Shown here: in pieces, positions 21,350 through 31,446 of the stretch
Numbering within the stretch: the stretch's first letter is position 1
How the letters are laid out: each line of letters starts with the position of its first letter
Assembly: GCA_020632715.1 (NCBI GenBank)
Contig: JACKFA010000011.1
Coordinates: 124,001-188,000, forward strand
Direction: 5' to 3'
From: Deltaproteobacteria bacterium
GTDB lineage: Bacteria; Myxococcota_A; UBA9042; PHBI01
Length of the DNA: 64,000 bases
Program-made: the position numbers and the translations under genes
The notes under the pieces: model-generated
Database searches by the model: none
Seen by the model: only the letters and a program-made list of their open reading frames with translations
Told to the model about the DNA's origin: nothing

Positions 21350-21859
21350 CTACGGAACGCCCGGCGCGCGCGAATTGGCACTTCCGCGACATATCCGACG
21401 GCCCGAGCTGCGATGCGCGGGTCGTGTTCGTCGCGGCGCTCGGGCGGACGACGAGCACGGCGTGACCCGGCGCTGCAGGTCGCCGAGACCCCGCCCAGGA
21501 GCGCGGCAGAGCTTGTCCGACTCGGGCTCGATGAGCCACGTCAGCGTCGAGAAGCCCTCGGCGGCGGTCCCCTCGTTGAAGAGGAAGCGGTAGGTGTGGA
21601 CGAGGCGGCGCGGCGGATCCGCCTCGACGACCTCGCCGTCGATGATGGTCTCCGGCATCCCGAAACGCAGCATGTCCTCGTTCGCCTGCGCCCGGTAAGC
21701 GCCGCCCGGCTCGAGGTCCATGAAGATGGCGGCGTGGTAGCCGTAGCTCGCGTTCTGCTCGGGGTCCGTGATGGCGTCCCAGATGGCCTGGGCCGTAGCC
21801 TTGATGTAGACGCGGAAGACGCGGACGTTGCGGGTCGGGTCAGTGTTCTGGCTCGTCAT
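21350..21859 (-). pseudogene. SRPBCC/AHSA1-type domain protein with a degraded C-terminus
   Basis: The first about 118 residues are a typical SRPBCC (activator-of-Hsp90 ATPase-like) start: FRVYIKATAQAIWDAITDPE, then GGAYRAQANEDML, IIDGEVVEADPPRRLVHTYRF, and FSTLTWLIEPESDKL. The family then needs a final strand and a long C-terminal helix (usually WxxxLSDLKTLLETG). Here the frame becomes Arg/Ser-rich text with no such helix (GLGDLQRRV is only a faint echo). I read this as a 3' truncation or frameshift. It starts inside the end of the ArsR remnant, the usual ArsR-SRPBCC operon arrangement. Confidence 0.6.
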
Positions 21860-22004
21860 CGGGCTTCTCCAGTCGGCGTTTGAGGGCGACGAGCGCCGCC
21901 GCGTGGCGCTCCGAGTACTTGTCGATCCAGCGGTCGTGGATGAGCCGGATGGGGACGACGTTCAGGAAGTGCCGCTTGAAGCGCCCCTCGCGCTCCGCGA
22001 CCAT
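21840..22004 (-). pseudogene. C-terminal remnant of an ArsR-family regulator
   Basis: The about 54 residues beginning MVAEREGRFKRHFLN and continuing VPIRLIHDRWIDKYSERHAAALVALKRRLE match the wing and C-terminal helix of ArsR repressors that pair with SRPBCC genes. The upstream helix-turn-helix half is absent. The in-frame sequence before it is Arg/Pro-rich and unlike the family. It overlaps the SRPBCC start by 20 nt. The 5' loss suggests a deletion near 22005. Confidence 0.6.
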
Positions 22005-22140
22005 GTCAACACGGGCGCGCCTCCGGGGGCGCGGCGACGCGCGACGATCGGCGCACGACCGCGATCCTCGGCCTGTTCCGGCCGGGCGCGTCGGGGCGGG
22101 CTCCGGGCTCACCGCGGGGTCGCGCGGAGGCGCGGCGCGA

Positions 22141-22530
22141 TCAGGCCCCGCCGCGGGCCGCGTCGAGCTGCTTCACGAGCTTCTTCGGGGCCTGCGCGCG
22201 GTAGCTCTCCTCGACCCAGGCCTCGATGAGGCCGACGTCCGGCGGGTGGTCGGCGGAGAACGAGAACGACACCCAGCCGCTCCGGCCGAGCCCGTACGCC
22301 ATCGGCTTCGCGTAGGGCAGGAGCAGCGCCGCGCCCGCCGAGTACGGGAGCTTCACGCCGACGCCCAGCGGCTGCCCCTCGAGCGAGAGGTAGGCGAAGG
22401 TCTTGTCGTTGACCGCGAGGTCCATGTGGCCCGGCCAGGGGCTCTTGAAGTGGACGCCCGGGAAGGCGAGGCCAAAGGCGTGGATCCCGCGCAGGATCGC
22501 GTCGATCGCGGGCTGGTCGAGGGTGCTCAT
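22141..22530 (-). CDS. MmcQ/YjbR family protein
   Basis: The protein has 129 residues, normal for the family. The CyaY-like fold signature is visible: HAFGLAFPGVHFKSPWPGHMDLAVNDKTFAYL, where the family has an acidic/aromatic run followed by a FxVxGKxFAxL strand. Later come SGWVSFSF and IEAWVEESYRAQAPKKLVKQLD, the C-terminal helix. Members are small cytosolic proteins, some described as DNA-binding; the biochemical role is poorly known. It stands alone, divergent from the phosphoesterase gene at 22684, and separated from the ArsR remnant by about 135 nt in which I see nothing. Confidence 0.8.
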   Translation of the reverse strand: MSTLDQPAIDAILRGIHAFGLAFPGVHFKSPWPGHMDLAVNDKTFAYLSLEGQPLGVGVKLPYSAGAALLLPYAKPMAYGLGRSGWVSFSFSADHPPDVGLIEAWVEESYRAQAPKKLVKQLDAARGGA

Positions 22531-22683
22531 GCCGCGATGGTAGCAGGCTCCGGGGCGCCCGCGCGGTCACATTCGACGAGCGCCCGCGAAACGGTTCGCG
22601 CCGCGACGCCACCCCTGATCGCGACGCACCGCGGCCGCTGTGCCAAGAAGACGAAGTAGGTCGACCTCCCACCACGGGGCCCC

Positions 22684-23772
22684 ATGAACGCTCTCCGGAA
22701 CCTCCTCCTCCTCCTCCCGCTCGTCGCCGTCGCGCCCGCGCCCGGCCGCGCCGAGCCCGTCACCTTCGGCGTCATCGGCGACTTCGGCGACGACGACGAC
22801 GACACGCGCGCCGTCGCCGCCATGATGCACCTCTGGGGCCTCGACCTCGTCGTCACCGTGGGCGACAACGACTACAGCGACGGCGCCCACCGCGGCACCG
22901 ACGCCGGGCTCGAGGCCGGCGTCGGCCAGTACTTCGCGGACTTCGTCGGCGACTACCACGGCGCCTACGGCCCCGGCGCCACCGAGAACCGCTTCTTCCC
23001 CGTCCCCGGCGACCACGACTGGGGCGACACCTGCGACGACCCCGCCGGCCTCGACGACTACCTCGCCTACTTCACCCTCCCGACGGAGAGCTCCGGCAAC
23101 GAGCGCTACTACGACTTCCGCCGCGGCCCCGTGCACTTCTTCATGCTCGACAGCGTCGAGGACTGCGAGCCCGACGGCACCGACGTCGACTCCGCCCAGG
23201 CCGACTGGCTCCGCGCCGCGGTCGCCGCGTCGTCGGCGCCCTTCAAGGTCGTCGTGAGCCACCACCCGCCCTACTCCTCCGGCGACCACGTCGGCGACGG
23301 CGACCACATGCGCTGGGGCTTCGCCGCGCTCGGCGTGAGCCTCGTCCTGTCCGGCCACGACCACGACTACGAGCGCCTCGCGAAGGACGGCCTCACCTAC
23401 GTCGTCGCCGGCTTCGGCGGGAACGGGCTGCGCGACTTCGCGAGCCCGGTCCCCGAGAGCGTCGTCCGCTTCGGCGACCAGCACGGCGCCCTCCTCGTGA
23501 CCGCCGACGACGACCTGATGACCGTCGTCGCGACCACCTACGAGGGCGTCGTGGTCGACGCCTTCACCATCGCCCCCGACGGCACGACCACCGCGATCAC
23601 CGCCACGCCGCCCCCCGCCGCCCCCGTGGACCTCTGGCCCTCGGGCGACGACGGCGGCGACGGCGGCGGGTGCGCGGGCGGCCCGGTCGAGGGCGCGCCG
23701 TGGCTCGCCGTCGCGGGCCTGATCGGGCTCGCCACCACGCGCCGCCGCCGTCAGCGGACGATCGTCACGTAG
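22684..23772 (+). CDS. Secreted calcineurin-like (purple acid phosphatase type) phosphoesterase with MYXO-CTERM tag
   Basis: The protein has 362 residues. The signal peptide is NLLLLLPLVAVAPAPGRA. Metal-binding motifs of the calcineurin-like superfamily appear in order: GVIGDFGD (about residue 30), VGDNDYSDG, PGDHDWGD, VSHHPPY and LSGHDHDYER. The layout fits secreted purple acid phosphatase/tartrate-resistant phosphatase relatives that cleave phosphomonoesters. The C-terminus is Gly/Asp-rich with a single Cys (GGGCAGG), then a hydrophobic helix (PWLAVAGLIGLA) and RRRR. This is the MYXO-CTERM sorting pattern of Myxococcota and suggests surface anchoring after processing. Its last 22 nt overlap the convergent gene at 23751. 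Confidence 0.85.
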   Translation: MNALRNLLLLLPLVAVAPAPGRAEPVTFGVIGDFGDDDDDTRAVAAMMHLWGLDLVVTVGDNDYSDGAHRGTDAGLEAGVGQYFADFVGDYHGAYGPGATENRFFPVPGDHDWGDTCDDPAGLDDYLAYFTLPTESSGNERYYDFRRGPVHFFMLDSVEDCEPDGTDVDSAQADWLRAAVAASSAPFKVVVSHHPPYSSGDHVGDGDHMRWGFAALGVSLVLSGHDHDYERLAKDGLTYVVAGFGGNGLRDFASPVPESVVRFGDQHGALLVTADDDLMTVVATTYEGVVVDAFTIAPDGTTTAITATPPPAAPVDLWPSGDDGGDGGGCAGGPVEGAPWLAVAGLIGLATTRRRRQRTIVT

Positions 23773-26700
23773 TAGTGCCCGATCTCGAGCCACCCCTCGG
23801 TGACCGTCACGTCCACCACGTTCCCGAGCGGCGCCCACGTGGTCCGCGTCGCGCCGCTCCCGGTCAGGAGGCTCTCGATCCAGAGCGTGCTCGCCCCCGG
23901 CGACGCGAGCGCGGCCGTCACCGGCACCGTGCTCGTCGGCCTCGCGGGCGCCGTGTAGTGGGTCACCGCCGGGTCGAACGGCGGCGAGAGCCCGGGGATC
24001 GACAGGCTCGCGAGACCCTCGGTGAGCGGCGCCGGCGGGAGCGAGGGGTCCACCGTGATCGTGTACGTCCCGACCGGCGTCCAGCGCTGGTACACCGCCA
24101 CCGTCGCGCTGCCGCTCCCGAGCCAGAGCCCGACGCGCGCGCCGCTCGACGCCTGGTTGCCGCCGACGTAGAGCGTCTTCGTGCCGTCGCAGAGCGTCGC
24201 CCGCGCCCACGTCCCGCCGCCCACCGGCGCCGGCACGCGGTAGCGGTGCACCCCCGGCGAGAACGCGGGTGTCAGGCCCGGCACGGCGAGCGCCGAGAGC
24301 GCGCTCGCGTCGCACGCGGCGTCCGGCTCGCAGCCCGTCTGCGCCGCGTTCGGGTGCGTCCCGAGCGGGCACGCCGCGCACGCGCAAGCCCCCGACTGGT
24401 TCGAGACCGTCCCGGGCGCGCAGGCCGCGCACGATCCGCCTTCCGACGACGTCCCCGCCGGGCACGCCTCACACGACGTCGCGTCCGCCGACGCCTCCGA
24501 GCCGCAGCCGCACGACACGCACGCCGCCTGCCCGTAGAAGGGCTGCACCTCCCCCGCCGGGCACGCCTCGCAGGCGAGCCCATCGGCAGAGAACGTCCCC
24601 GGCACGCACGCCTCGCACGCCGTCTGCGCCGCGTTCGGGTGCGTCCCGACGGGGCACGCCGCGCACGCGCACGCCCCCGACTGGTTCGAGACCATCCCCG
24701 CGGGGCACACCGCGCACGATCCGCCATCCGACGACGTCCCCGCCGCGCACGCCTCACAGGACGTCGCGTCCGCCGACGCCTCCGAGCCGCACCCGCACGA
24801 CACGCACGCCGCCTGCCCGTAGAAGGGCTGCGCCTCCCCCGCCGGGCACGCCTCGCAGGCGAGCCCGTCCGCGCCGAACGTGCCCGGCGAGCACGGCTCG
24901 CAGGCCGTCTGCGCCGCGTTCGGGCGCGTCCCGACCGGGCACGTCACGCACCCGCACGACCCGGCGGCCGCGACCGCGCCGGCCGCGCACGCCTCGCACG
25001 CCGCGCCCGCCGCGGACGCGGTCCCCGCCGCGCACGTCGCGCAGGCCGTCCCGTCCGGCAGCGCCTGCGAGCCGCAGGGGCACGCGCCGCACGCCGCCTG
25101 CCCGGCGAGCGGCTGCACCGCGCCCGCGGGGCACGCCTCGCAGGTGAGCCCGTCGGCGCCGAAGCTCCCAGGGCGCACGGCTCGCACGCCGTCTGCGCCG
25201 CGTTCGCGCGCGTCCCGAGCGGGCACGCGGAGCACGCGCAGGCGCCGTCGAGACCCGCCACCGCCCCCGCCGGGCACGCCTCGCACGCGCCCCCCGCGCC
25301 GCCCGAGAACGTCCCGGCCGCGCACGGCTCGCACGCGGTGGCGTCCGCCGACGCGGCCATGCCGCACCCGCACGGCGCGCACGTCGCCTGCCCCCACGCC
25401 GGCTGCACCGCGCCCGGCGGGCAGGCGACGCACGCGAGCCCGTCCGCGGAGGCCGACCCCGGCGGGCACGCCTCGCGCGCCGTCTGCGCCGCGTTCGCGG
25501 CCCGCCCGGCCGGGCACATCGCGCACACGCAGGCGCCGTCGAGCTGAGACACCTCGCCAGCGCCGCACGGCCCGCAGAACGCGCCGTCCTCCGAGTAGGT
25601 GCCCGCCGCGCACACGTCGCAGCCGGCGCCGTCCGCCGTCGACTCAGTCCCGCACGGGCACGCCTCGCAGAGCGCCGCCCCGTAGCCGGCCGCGAACGTC
25701 CCCTCCGCGCACGGGCGGCACGCGCCGCCGTCGGGCGACGCCGTCCCCGGCGGGCACGGCGCGCACACGCCGCCGTCGTCCGCGAGCCCGGGCGGGCAGC
25801 CGTCGCAGCCGCCGAGCACCGCGACGAAGGCGTCGTCGCCGCCGGCGCGCGCGGCCTGCGCGGCGTCGGGCGTCACCGGGAGCGTGGGCGAGACCGACGT
25901 GCCGGCGAGCGCGTAGGCGCCGCCCGGGAGGAGCGCGAGACCCTGCCCGAAGTCGGTCGCGGCGCCGCCGAAGACCTGCGCCATCTCGAGGGCGCCAGCG
26001 GGCGAGAAGCGCGCCACGAACGCGCTCGTCGCGCCGTCCTTCGGCGCGGAGCACGGCGTGAGCGGGAAGGTCGGCGAGTCGGTCTGCCCGGCGAGCACCG
26101 CGCGCCCGGCCGCGTCGACCGCGACGTCCCAGGCGTAGTCGTTCTGCGCGGCGCCGAGGTAGGTCGCCCAGACGAGCGTGTCCGCGGCGGTCGGCCCGCG
26201 CGGCTCGACCAGCGCGACGAAGGCGTCCGTGCGGGCGCCGACGCCGAAGGAGGTGTCGAGCGCGCCGTCGTAGGCGCTCGAGGAGACCGGGAAGTCGAAG
26301 GAGCGCGTGGCGCCGACGACGTAGGCGCGGCCGTGGGCGTCGACGGCGACGTCGCCGGCCTCCTCGTCCTGCCCGCCGCCGAGGTAGGAGCCGAACACGA
26401 GCTGGCCGGGGCCGGCGACGGCCGGGTCGAAGACGGCGACGAAGGCGTCGAAGCCGGGGGTCATCGCGGGCTTGAAGGCGTTCGCGGTGGTCGGGAGCGA
26501 GGCGCCGGCGGCGTAGGAGCCGGTGTTGCCGGCGATGGTGACGCGGCCGTCGGGGCCGACGCCCACGCCGACCGCGGCGTCGTCGGCGTGCCCGCCGTAG
26601 CAGGTCGACCAGAGGAAGGAGGCGGCGCCGGTGGCGTTCGTGTCGATGCGCATGACGACGGCGTCGAAGAGGCCGTTCGTGGGCGGCGCGGCGAACGCGC

Positions 26701-27325
26701 CCTTCACGGGGAAGTCGGCGCTCGCGGTGCGGCCGGCGACGGTCGCGACGCCGTGGTCGTCGACGACGACGCGGGCGAGCTCGTCGACGTTGCCGCGGCC
26801 GCCGACGTAGGTCGAGTAGAGGATGTGGCGCCCGTCGGGCGAGAGCTTCACCAGGAAGGCGTTCTCGTGGTCGCCCGGCGCGCCCATGAAGCCGCCGACG
26901 ACCGGCATCGTCACGCCCGTGTGGGAGCCGACGACGTAGATGTTGCCGGCGTCGTCGACGGCGACGCCGCGGGCCTCGCCGCCGCCGTCGCCGGCGACAC
27001 CGCCGAGGAAGGCGGCGAAGCGGAGGCCCGCCGGCCCGGGGACGCCGGGGTCGATGGCCGCGACGAAGGGCTGCCCCTGGGGCGGGGCCGGGAAGCCGGG
27101 CGTGATGGGGCCGCCCTCGGTGAAGGGGAAGTCCGTCGAGAGCGTGCGACCGACGACGACGAGGGCGCCGTCGGGCGCGGCGGCCACGCCGTAGACGCGC
27201 TCGGCGGAGGCGCCGCCGAGCCACGAGGCGTAGTCGGGGGACGCGGCGTGGGCGGACGACGCGGCCGCGAGGCCGGCGAGGGCGAGGAGGAGGAGGGGCA
27301 GGTTACGGGCGAGGGCCGCGCGCAT
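23751..27325 (-). CDS. Secreted SBBP beta-propeller / Cys-rich / cadherin-like protein, frameshifted
   Basis: The start is ATG 27325 with GGAG about 9 nt upstream, then a signal peptide (LPLLLLALAGLAAASSAHA). The first about 480 residues hold SBBP-type beta-propeller repeats (YASWLGGASAERVYGVAAAPDG and similar). Many GCC2/GCC3-like ephrin-receptor-type Cys repeats follow (CEACPAG, CGCGxEASADATSCEAC). Two cadherin-like beta-sandwich domains (LSALAVPGLTPAFSPGVHRY; LASLSIPGLSPPFDPAVTHY) end the protein. The frame breaks once near 25165-25175: the upstream frame turns into ALGASAPTGSPARR while the next frame continues perfectly as PGSFGADGLTCEACPAG. One inserted base would give about 1190 residues. 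It is either an assembly error or a genuine break. Probably a surface protein. Confidence 0.75.
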
Positions 27326-27476
27326 GGCGTGCTCCGGCGATGGTGGTGGTGCCCCACGTGCGCAGGAGCCGCGCGAAAACCACAACAGCCGCGGAAAAAA
27401 GCGTCGAGCTTCCGCCCGGAGGGGCCTAGGATGCGGGCGCGCCGCCGTCGGGGCGATGGCGGGGCCGGAGCAGTCC

Positions 27477-28856
27477 ATGCCGCGGCACGCGCTCATCGCG
27501 CTTCTCCTCGCGCTCGGCGTCGCGGTCGCCGGCTGCGCCGACGGCGGGGACGTCACCACGGACACCGCGTCGGGGGCCGAGGACGTCGGCGACAGCGCGG
27601 TCTCCACCGCGGACACGCGCGACGACGACGTCGCGGCCGACGTGGGCCACGAGGACGTCGCCCGGGACGGTGTCGACACGGCGGCGCCCGCGGACACGGC
27701 GGCGCGCACGGACACGGACACGGGCGCGGACACGGACACGGACTCGGCGGCGGACACGGACACGCCCGCGGACACGGGCGCGGCGGCGGACACGGACACG
27801 CCCGCGGACACCGAGACGCCCGCGGACACGGACACGCCCGCGGACACGGACACGGACACGCCCGCGGACACCGAGACGCCCGCGGACACGGACACCGAGA
27901 CGCCCGCGGACACGGACACGGCCACGCCTGCGGACACGTCACCCCCCGGCGCGCCCCTCCCCGGCGGCCGCCCGAACTACGTCGTCACGATGTTCGGCGG
28001 CACCTCGACCACGACGCGCTGGTCCATCATCCGCACCCTCGCGTTCCACGCGGACGCGACGGTGACGAGCACGTCGTGGATCTGGAAGCAGGACACCTTC
28101 ACCGGCAACGCCGCCACGAACAAGGTCGCGACGGGCTACACGACCGCGGGCGGCGTCTACACCGGGGTCGTCAGGACGCCCGCCGGCTTCCAGCCCGGCG
28201 CCGCCGGCAGCCCGCTCCACGGCACCTTCTCGCACGACGCCGCCGGCAACCTCCTCATCACGTGGTCGTCCGGCAAGACCGAGACGTGGCGCGTGAACAC
28301 GCCCACGACCCACCCGCTGACGATGATCACCTGCATCGGCTCGAGCTACGGCGTGCGGCGCGCCTGGGGCTTCGGCTCCCAGGCGCCGCTCACCGGCGTC
28401 GGCGCGACGATGGCCCAGATCCGGGCCGCCGGGAACCTCACCTTCCAGGACTCGTGGGTCAACGCCTACGACACGGCCGACGCGCGCAACCAGACCTACT
28501 TCAACATGGCCGCCTACTCGGTCGTGAACGAAAGCGCCATGATGACCGCCGAGTCCCAGCCCAGCATCTGCGACCGCTGGCACACCTACGTCGCCGGGAA
28601 GCCCGCGCAGGACGGGCGCAAGAACCTCTGGAACCACCAGCTCGGCACGGTCGGCTGCCACGAGGCGGGCACGCCGTGCCCGACGAGCAGCTGCGCCCAG
28701 ACGACCATCGGCGCCGGCGGCGGCCACACGCTCGCGATGTTCCAGGTCCTCGACGACGACGGCGTCTTCCGCGGCTGGGTCGCCGCCGAGGCGAGCCTCC
28801 ACGGCCGCTTCACGGGCGGCGCCGTCGTCGGCTCCTCGTATTGGATTCAGCCCTGA
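27477..28856 (+). CDS. Lipoprotein with long Asp/Thr linker and unknown C-terminal domain
   Basis: The protein has 459 residues from ATG 27477, chosen because the lipoprotein signal LLLALGVAVAGC follows at once. Residues about 25-160 are a low-complexity linker of D/T/P/A repeats (DTDTPADTETPAD). The about 290-residue globular part begins YVVTMFGGTSTTTRWSIIRTLAFH and ends GSSYWIQP. Its Trp/Tyr-rich strands, WIWKQDTFTG and ICDRWHTYV suggest an extracellular beta-rich fold, but I recognise no family. The gene stops 7 nt before the decarboxylase, so the two may share a transcript. Confidence 0.75.
   Translation: MPRHALIALLLALGVAVAGCADGGDVTTDTASGAEDVGDSAVSTADTRDDDVAADVGHEDVARDGVDTAAPADTAARTDTDTGADTDTDSAADTDTPADTGAAADTDTPADTETPADTDTPADTDTDTPADTETPADTDTETPADTDTATPADTSPPGAPLPGGRPNYVVTMFGGTSTTTRWSIIRTLAFHADATVTSTSWIWKQDTFTGNAATNKVATGYTTAGGVYTGVVRTPAGFQPGAAGSPLHGTFSHDAAGNLLITWSSGKTETWRVNTPTTHPLTMITCIGSSYGVRRAWGFGSQAPLTGVGATMAQIRAAGNLTFQDSWVNAYDTADARNQTYFNMAAYSVVNESAMMTAESQPSICDRWHTYVAGKPAQDGRKNLWNHQLGTVGCHEAGTPCPTSSCAQTTIGAGGGHTLAMFQVLDDDGVFRGWVAAEASLHGRFTGGAVVGSSYWIQP
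27690..27950 (+). repeat. Hexamer-like low-complexity repeat encoding a (D/T/P/A)n linker
   Basis: The DNA is built from GCGGACACG, GACACG, CCCGCGGACACC and close variants. All unit lengths are multiples of three, so slippage changes linker length without breaking the frame. Confidence 0.85.
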
Positions 28857-28863
28857 GCCCGCC

Positions 28864-30501
28864 ATGTCCGACACCGACACCACCTCGACCACCCTCGGCA
28901 CCGTCCTCCTCGACGCCCTCGTCGACCACGGCGCGCGCGCCCTCTTCGGGATCCCCGGCGACTTCGTGCTGCCGCTCTTCCGAGAGCACCGCCGCTGGGG
29001 GCGCCTCCCGCTCTTCGGGCTCACGCACGAGCCGGCCGTCGGCTTCGCGGCGGACGGGGCCGCCCGCATCGGCGGCGGCCTCGGCGTCGCCATCGTGACC
29101 TGGGGCGCGGGGGCCTTGAACCTCGTGAACCCGGTCGCGAACGCGTGGGCCGAGAAGACGCCGCTCGTCGTCGTCTCCGGCGCGCCGGGGGTGCGCGAGC
29201 GCGGGCGCCTCCTGCTCCACCACCAGGTGAAGGCCTACGACTCGCAGGCGCGCGTGCTCGCCGAGCTCACCGCCGACCAGGCCGTCCTCGACGACCCGCG
29301 GACGGCGCCCGCGGCGATCGCGCGCGTCCTCCGCACCTGCCTCGAGGCGTCGCGGCCGGTGTACCTCGAGGTCCCGCGGGACCTCGTGACGGCGCCGTGT
29401 GAGCCGGTCGTCGCGCTCCCGCCGAGCCCGTGGTCCGAGGGGGACGTGCGCGCCGCCGCGGAGCGCGCGCGAGAGCGCCTCGCGGGCGCTCGGCGCCCGG
29501 TGCTCCTCGTGGACGTGGAGGTGCGCCGCTTCGGCCTCGAGGCGCGCGTCGCGGCGCTGGCCGAGCGCTGCGGGATCCCCGTCGTCACGACGTTCTCGGG
29601 GCGCGGCCTGCTCGCCGGGCACCCGCGCCTCGTCGGCACGTGGCTCGGGGTGGCCGGCGACGCCGCCATCGACGCGCTCGTGCGCGAGAGCGACGCCGTC
29701 CTCGGCCTGGGCGTCCTGCACGCCGACGTGAACCTCGGGACGACCGCCGGCCTCGACGCGGCGCGCCTCATCGACGCGCGCGACGGGGTCGTCGCCTTCG
29801 GGGACGAGCCGGCGCTCCCGGCGCCCCTCGGCCCCTTCCTCGACGCGCTCCTCGCCGCGACCGAGGGCGTGTCGTGCCCGACGGAGCGCGACCTCCCGCG
29901 CCCCGCCGCGGCGTCCGAGCTCGCCCGCGACGGCGCCGCCGTCACCTCCGACGACGTGACGACGGCCGTGAACGCCCTGTTCGCCAGGGTCGGCACCATG
30001 CCGGTGGTCTCGGACGTCGGCGACTGCCTGTTCGCCGCGGGGCAGATCCGCGCCGCCGAGCTCCTCGCGCCGTCGTACTACGCGACGATGGGCTACGCGA
30101 TGCCGGCCGCGCTGGGCGTGACGGCGGCCACCGGGCGGCGCGCGATGGTCTTCGTGGGCGACGGCGCCTTCCAGATGACGGGCACGGAGCTCGTGATCGC
30201 GGGCGCCAACGGCTGGGACCCGATCGTGGTGGTGTTCGACAACGGCGGCTGGGAGATGGTGCGCTGCTTCGACCCGGACGCGGCCACGTCGCACGACCTG
30301 CCGAACGTCGACTTCGCCGCGTTCGCCGTGGCCCTCGGGGCGCGCGGCCACGTCGTCCGCACGCGCGCCGAGCTCGGGGCGGCCCTCGACGCCGCCCACG
30401 CCGAGCGCGGCCGCGCCCACGTCCTCCACGTGCGCCTCGCGCCGGGCACCGCGTCGGTGGGGCTGCGGCGCTTCACGGCGGCCCTCCAGGGCCGGAAGTA
30501 G
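28864..30501 (+). CDS. Thiamine-diphosphate decarboxylase, indolepyruvate/phenylpyruvate type
   Basis: The protein has 545 residues, the usual size of indolepyruvate and phenylpyruvate decarboxylases. These cytosolic enzymes decarboxylate aromatic 2-oxo acids to aldehydes in Ehrlich-type or indoleacetate pathways. Domains: an N-terminal ThDP Pyr domain with GIPGDFVLPLF and the activating Glu56 in THEPAVGFAADG; a central domain (about 190-320); and a C-terminal PP domain with the ThDP motif GDGAFQMTGTELVIAGANGW to VVVFDN (about 432-460). I see no membrane anchor of the pyruvate oxidase type. Substrate choice cannot be read from sequence alone. No other pathway gene is adjacent. Confidence 0.85.
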   Translation: MSDTDTTSTTLGTVLLDALVDHGARALFGIPGDFVLPLFREHRRWGRLPLFGLTHEPAVGFAADGAARIGGGLGVAIVTWGAGALNLVNPVANAWAEKTPLVVVSGAPGVRERGRLLLHHQVKAYDSQARVLAELTADQAVLDDPRTAPAAIARVLRTCLEASRPVYLEVPRDLVTAPCEPVVALPPSPWSEGDVRAAAERARERLAGARRPVLLVDVEVRRFGLEARVAALAERCGIPVVTTFSGRGLLAGHPRLVGTWLGVAGDAAIDALVRESDAVLGLGVLHADVNLGTTAGLDAARLIDARDGVVAFGDEPALPAPLGPFLDALLAATEGVSCPTERDLPRPAAASELARDGAAVTSDDVTTAVNALFARVGTMPVVSDVGDCLFAAGQIRAAELLAPSYYATMGYAMPAALGVTAATGRRAMVFVGDGAFQMTGTELVIAGANGWDPIVVVFDNGGWEMVRCFDPDAATSHDLPNVDFAAFAVALGARGHVVRTRAELGAALDAAHAERGRAHVLHVRLAPGTASVGLRRFTAALQGRK

Positions 30502-30525
30502 CGGCGCCCGGTGTTGCGGCGCCGC
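30501..30525 (+). terminator. Stem-loop just after the decarboxylase stop codon
   Basis: GCGGCGCC and GGCGCCGC form an 8-bp stem with a 9-nt loop, starting at the last base of the stop codon. No T-run follows, which is usual in such GC-rich genomes. Confidence 0.45.
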
Positions 30526-30541
30526 GCACGCGACCACGGGC

Positions 30542-30570
30542 TTGCCGCGACGCCGAAACGGCGCTAGATC
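30542..30570 (+). promoter_or_regulatory. Possible sigma-70 promoter for the eCIS-core/HicA gene
   Basis: TTGCCG (30542-30547) and TAGATC (30565-30570) are separated by 17 nt and lie 41 nt upstream of the start codon. Match to consensus is partial. Confidence 0.35.
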
Positions 30571-30610
30571 CGGGACCAGACCGAACATTCCAGTTTCGCG
30601 AGGAGACGCC

Positions 30611-31444
30611 ATGACCACGTCCACGGACTGGGCCCGCTCATCCGCCCGCCGCGACACCGGCGCGACCGCCGCGCCCGAGCCCGAGCGCGCGACCGGCGGC
30701 GCCGCCGGCTCGGTCCAGCTCAAGGCGAGCCTCCAGGGCAAGAGCTTCGCCGAGCAGGAGGCCGCGCTGTCTCCGGGCGGCGCGGTGCAGATGCACGGCG
30801 GCGGCGACGCCGGCGCGGCGGACGTGCACGCAGCGGCCGCGCGCGGCACCGCCGGCGGCGGGGGCGCCCTCCCGCACGGCGCGACCATCCAGAAGGCGTT
30901 CGGCAGCCACGACGTGTCCGGCGTGCAGGCGTACACGGGCGGGGCCGCCAAGGAGGCGACCGCGGCGATGGGCGCGTCGGCGTACGCGACCGGCGACAAG
31001 ATCGCGTTCGGCGCCTCTCCGGATCTCCACACGGCCGCCCACGAGGCGGCGCACGTCGTCCAGCAGCGGGCCGGCGTCTCGCTGTCCGGCGGGGTCGGGC
31101 AGGTGGGCGACGCGTACGAGCGCCACGCCGACCAGGTCGCCGACGCGGTGGTCGCCGGGAAGAGCGCCGAGCCGCTCCTCGCGCAGATGTCCGGCGGCGG
31201 CGGCGGCGGCGGCGTCCAGCAGCGGGCGCTCCAGTTCATCCGGCGCGGCCTCACGACCAAGGAGGCCATCAAGCAGATCCAGGCCGACGGGTGGACGCTC
31301 GCGAGCCAGAAGGGGTCGCACAAGCAGTTCACCCACGGGACGAAGCCGGGCAAGGTCACGATCGCGGACCACGGCGGGAAGAGCGAGATCCCGCTCGGGA
31401 CGCAGAAGAGCATCGAGGCCCAGGCCGGGATCACGCTGGAGTAG
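30611..31444 (+). CDS. eCIS-core (DUF4157) domain fused to a HicA-type mRNA interferase toxin
   Basis: The protein has 277 residues from ATG 30611, behind GAGGAGA. The N-terminus has VQLKASLQGKSFAEQEAALS (about 35-54), a leader common in proteins of injection systems. Residues about 87-166 are the eCIS core domain: LPHGATIQKAFGSHDVSGVQ, then AHEAAHVVQQRAG with the zinc-protease-like HEAAH at 144-148. A Gly linker (194-201) follows. Residues about 212-277 match HicA: TKEAIKQIQADGW, QKGSHKQFTH with the catalytic-type His237, KVTIADHG, and IPLGTQKSIEAQAGI. HicA enzymes cleave mRNA. I infer an RNase effector delivered by a contractile injection system. The HicB gene 2 nt downstream would protect the producer. 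Confidence 0.85.
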   Translation: MTTSTDWARSSARRDTGATAAPEPERATGGAAGSVQLKASLQGKSFAEQEAALSPGGAVQMHGGGDAGAADVHAAAARGTAGGGGALPHGATIQKAFGSHDVSGVQAYTGGAAKEATAAMGASAYATGDKIAFGASPDLHTAAHEAAHVVQQRAGVSLSGGVGQVGDAYERHADQVADAVVAGKSAEPLLAQMSGGGGGGGVQQRALQFIRRGLTTKEAIKQIQADGWTLASQKGSHKQFTHGTKPGKVTIADHGGKSEIPLGTQKSIEAQAGITLE

Positions 31445-31446
31445 CC

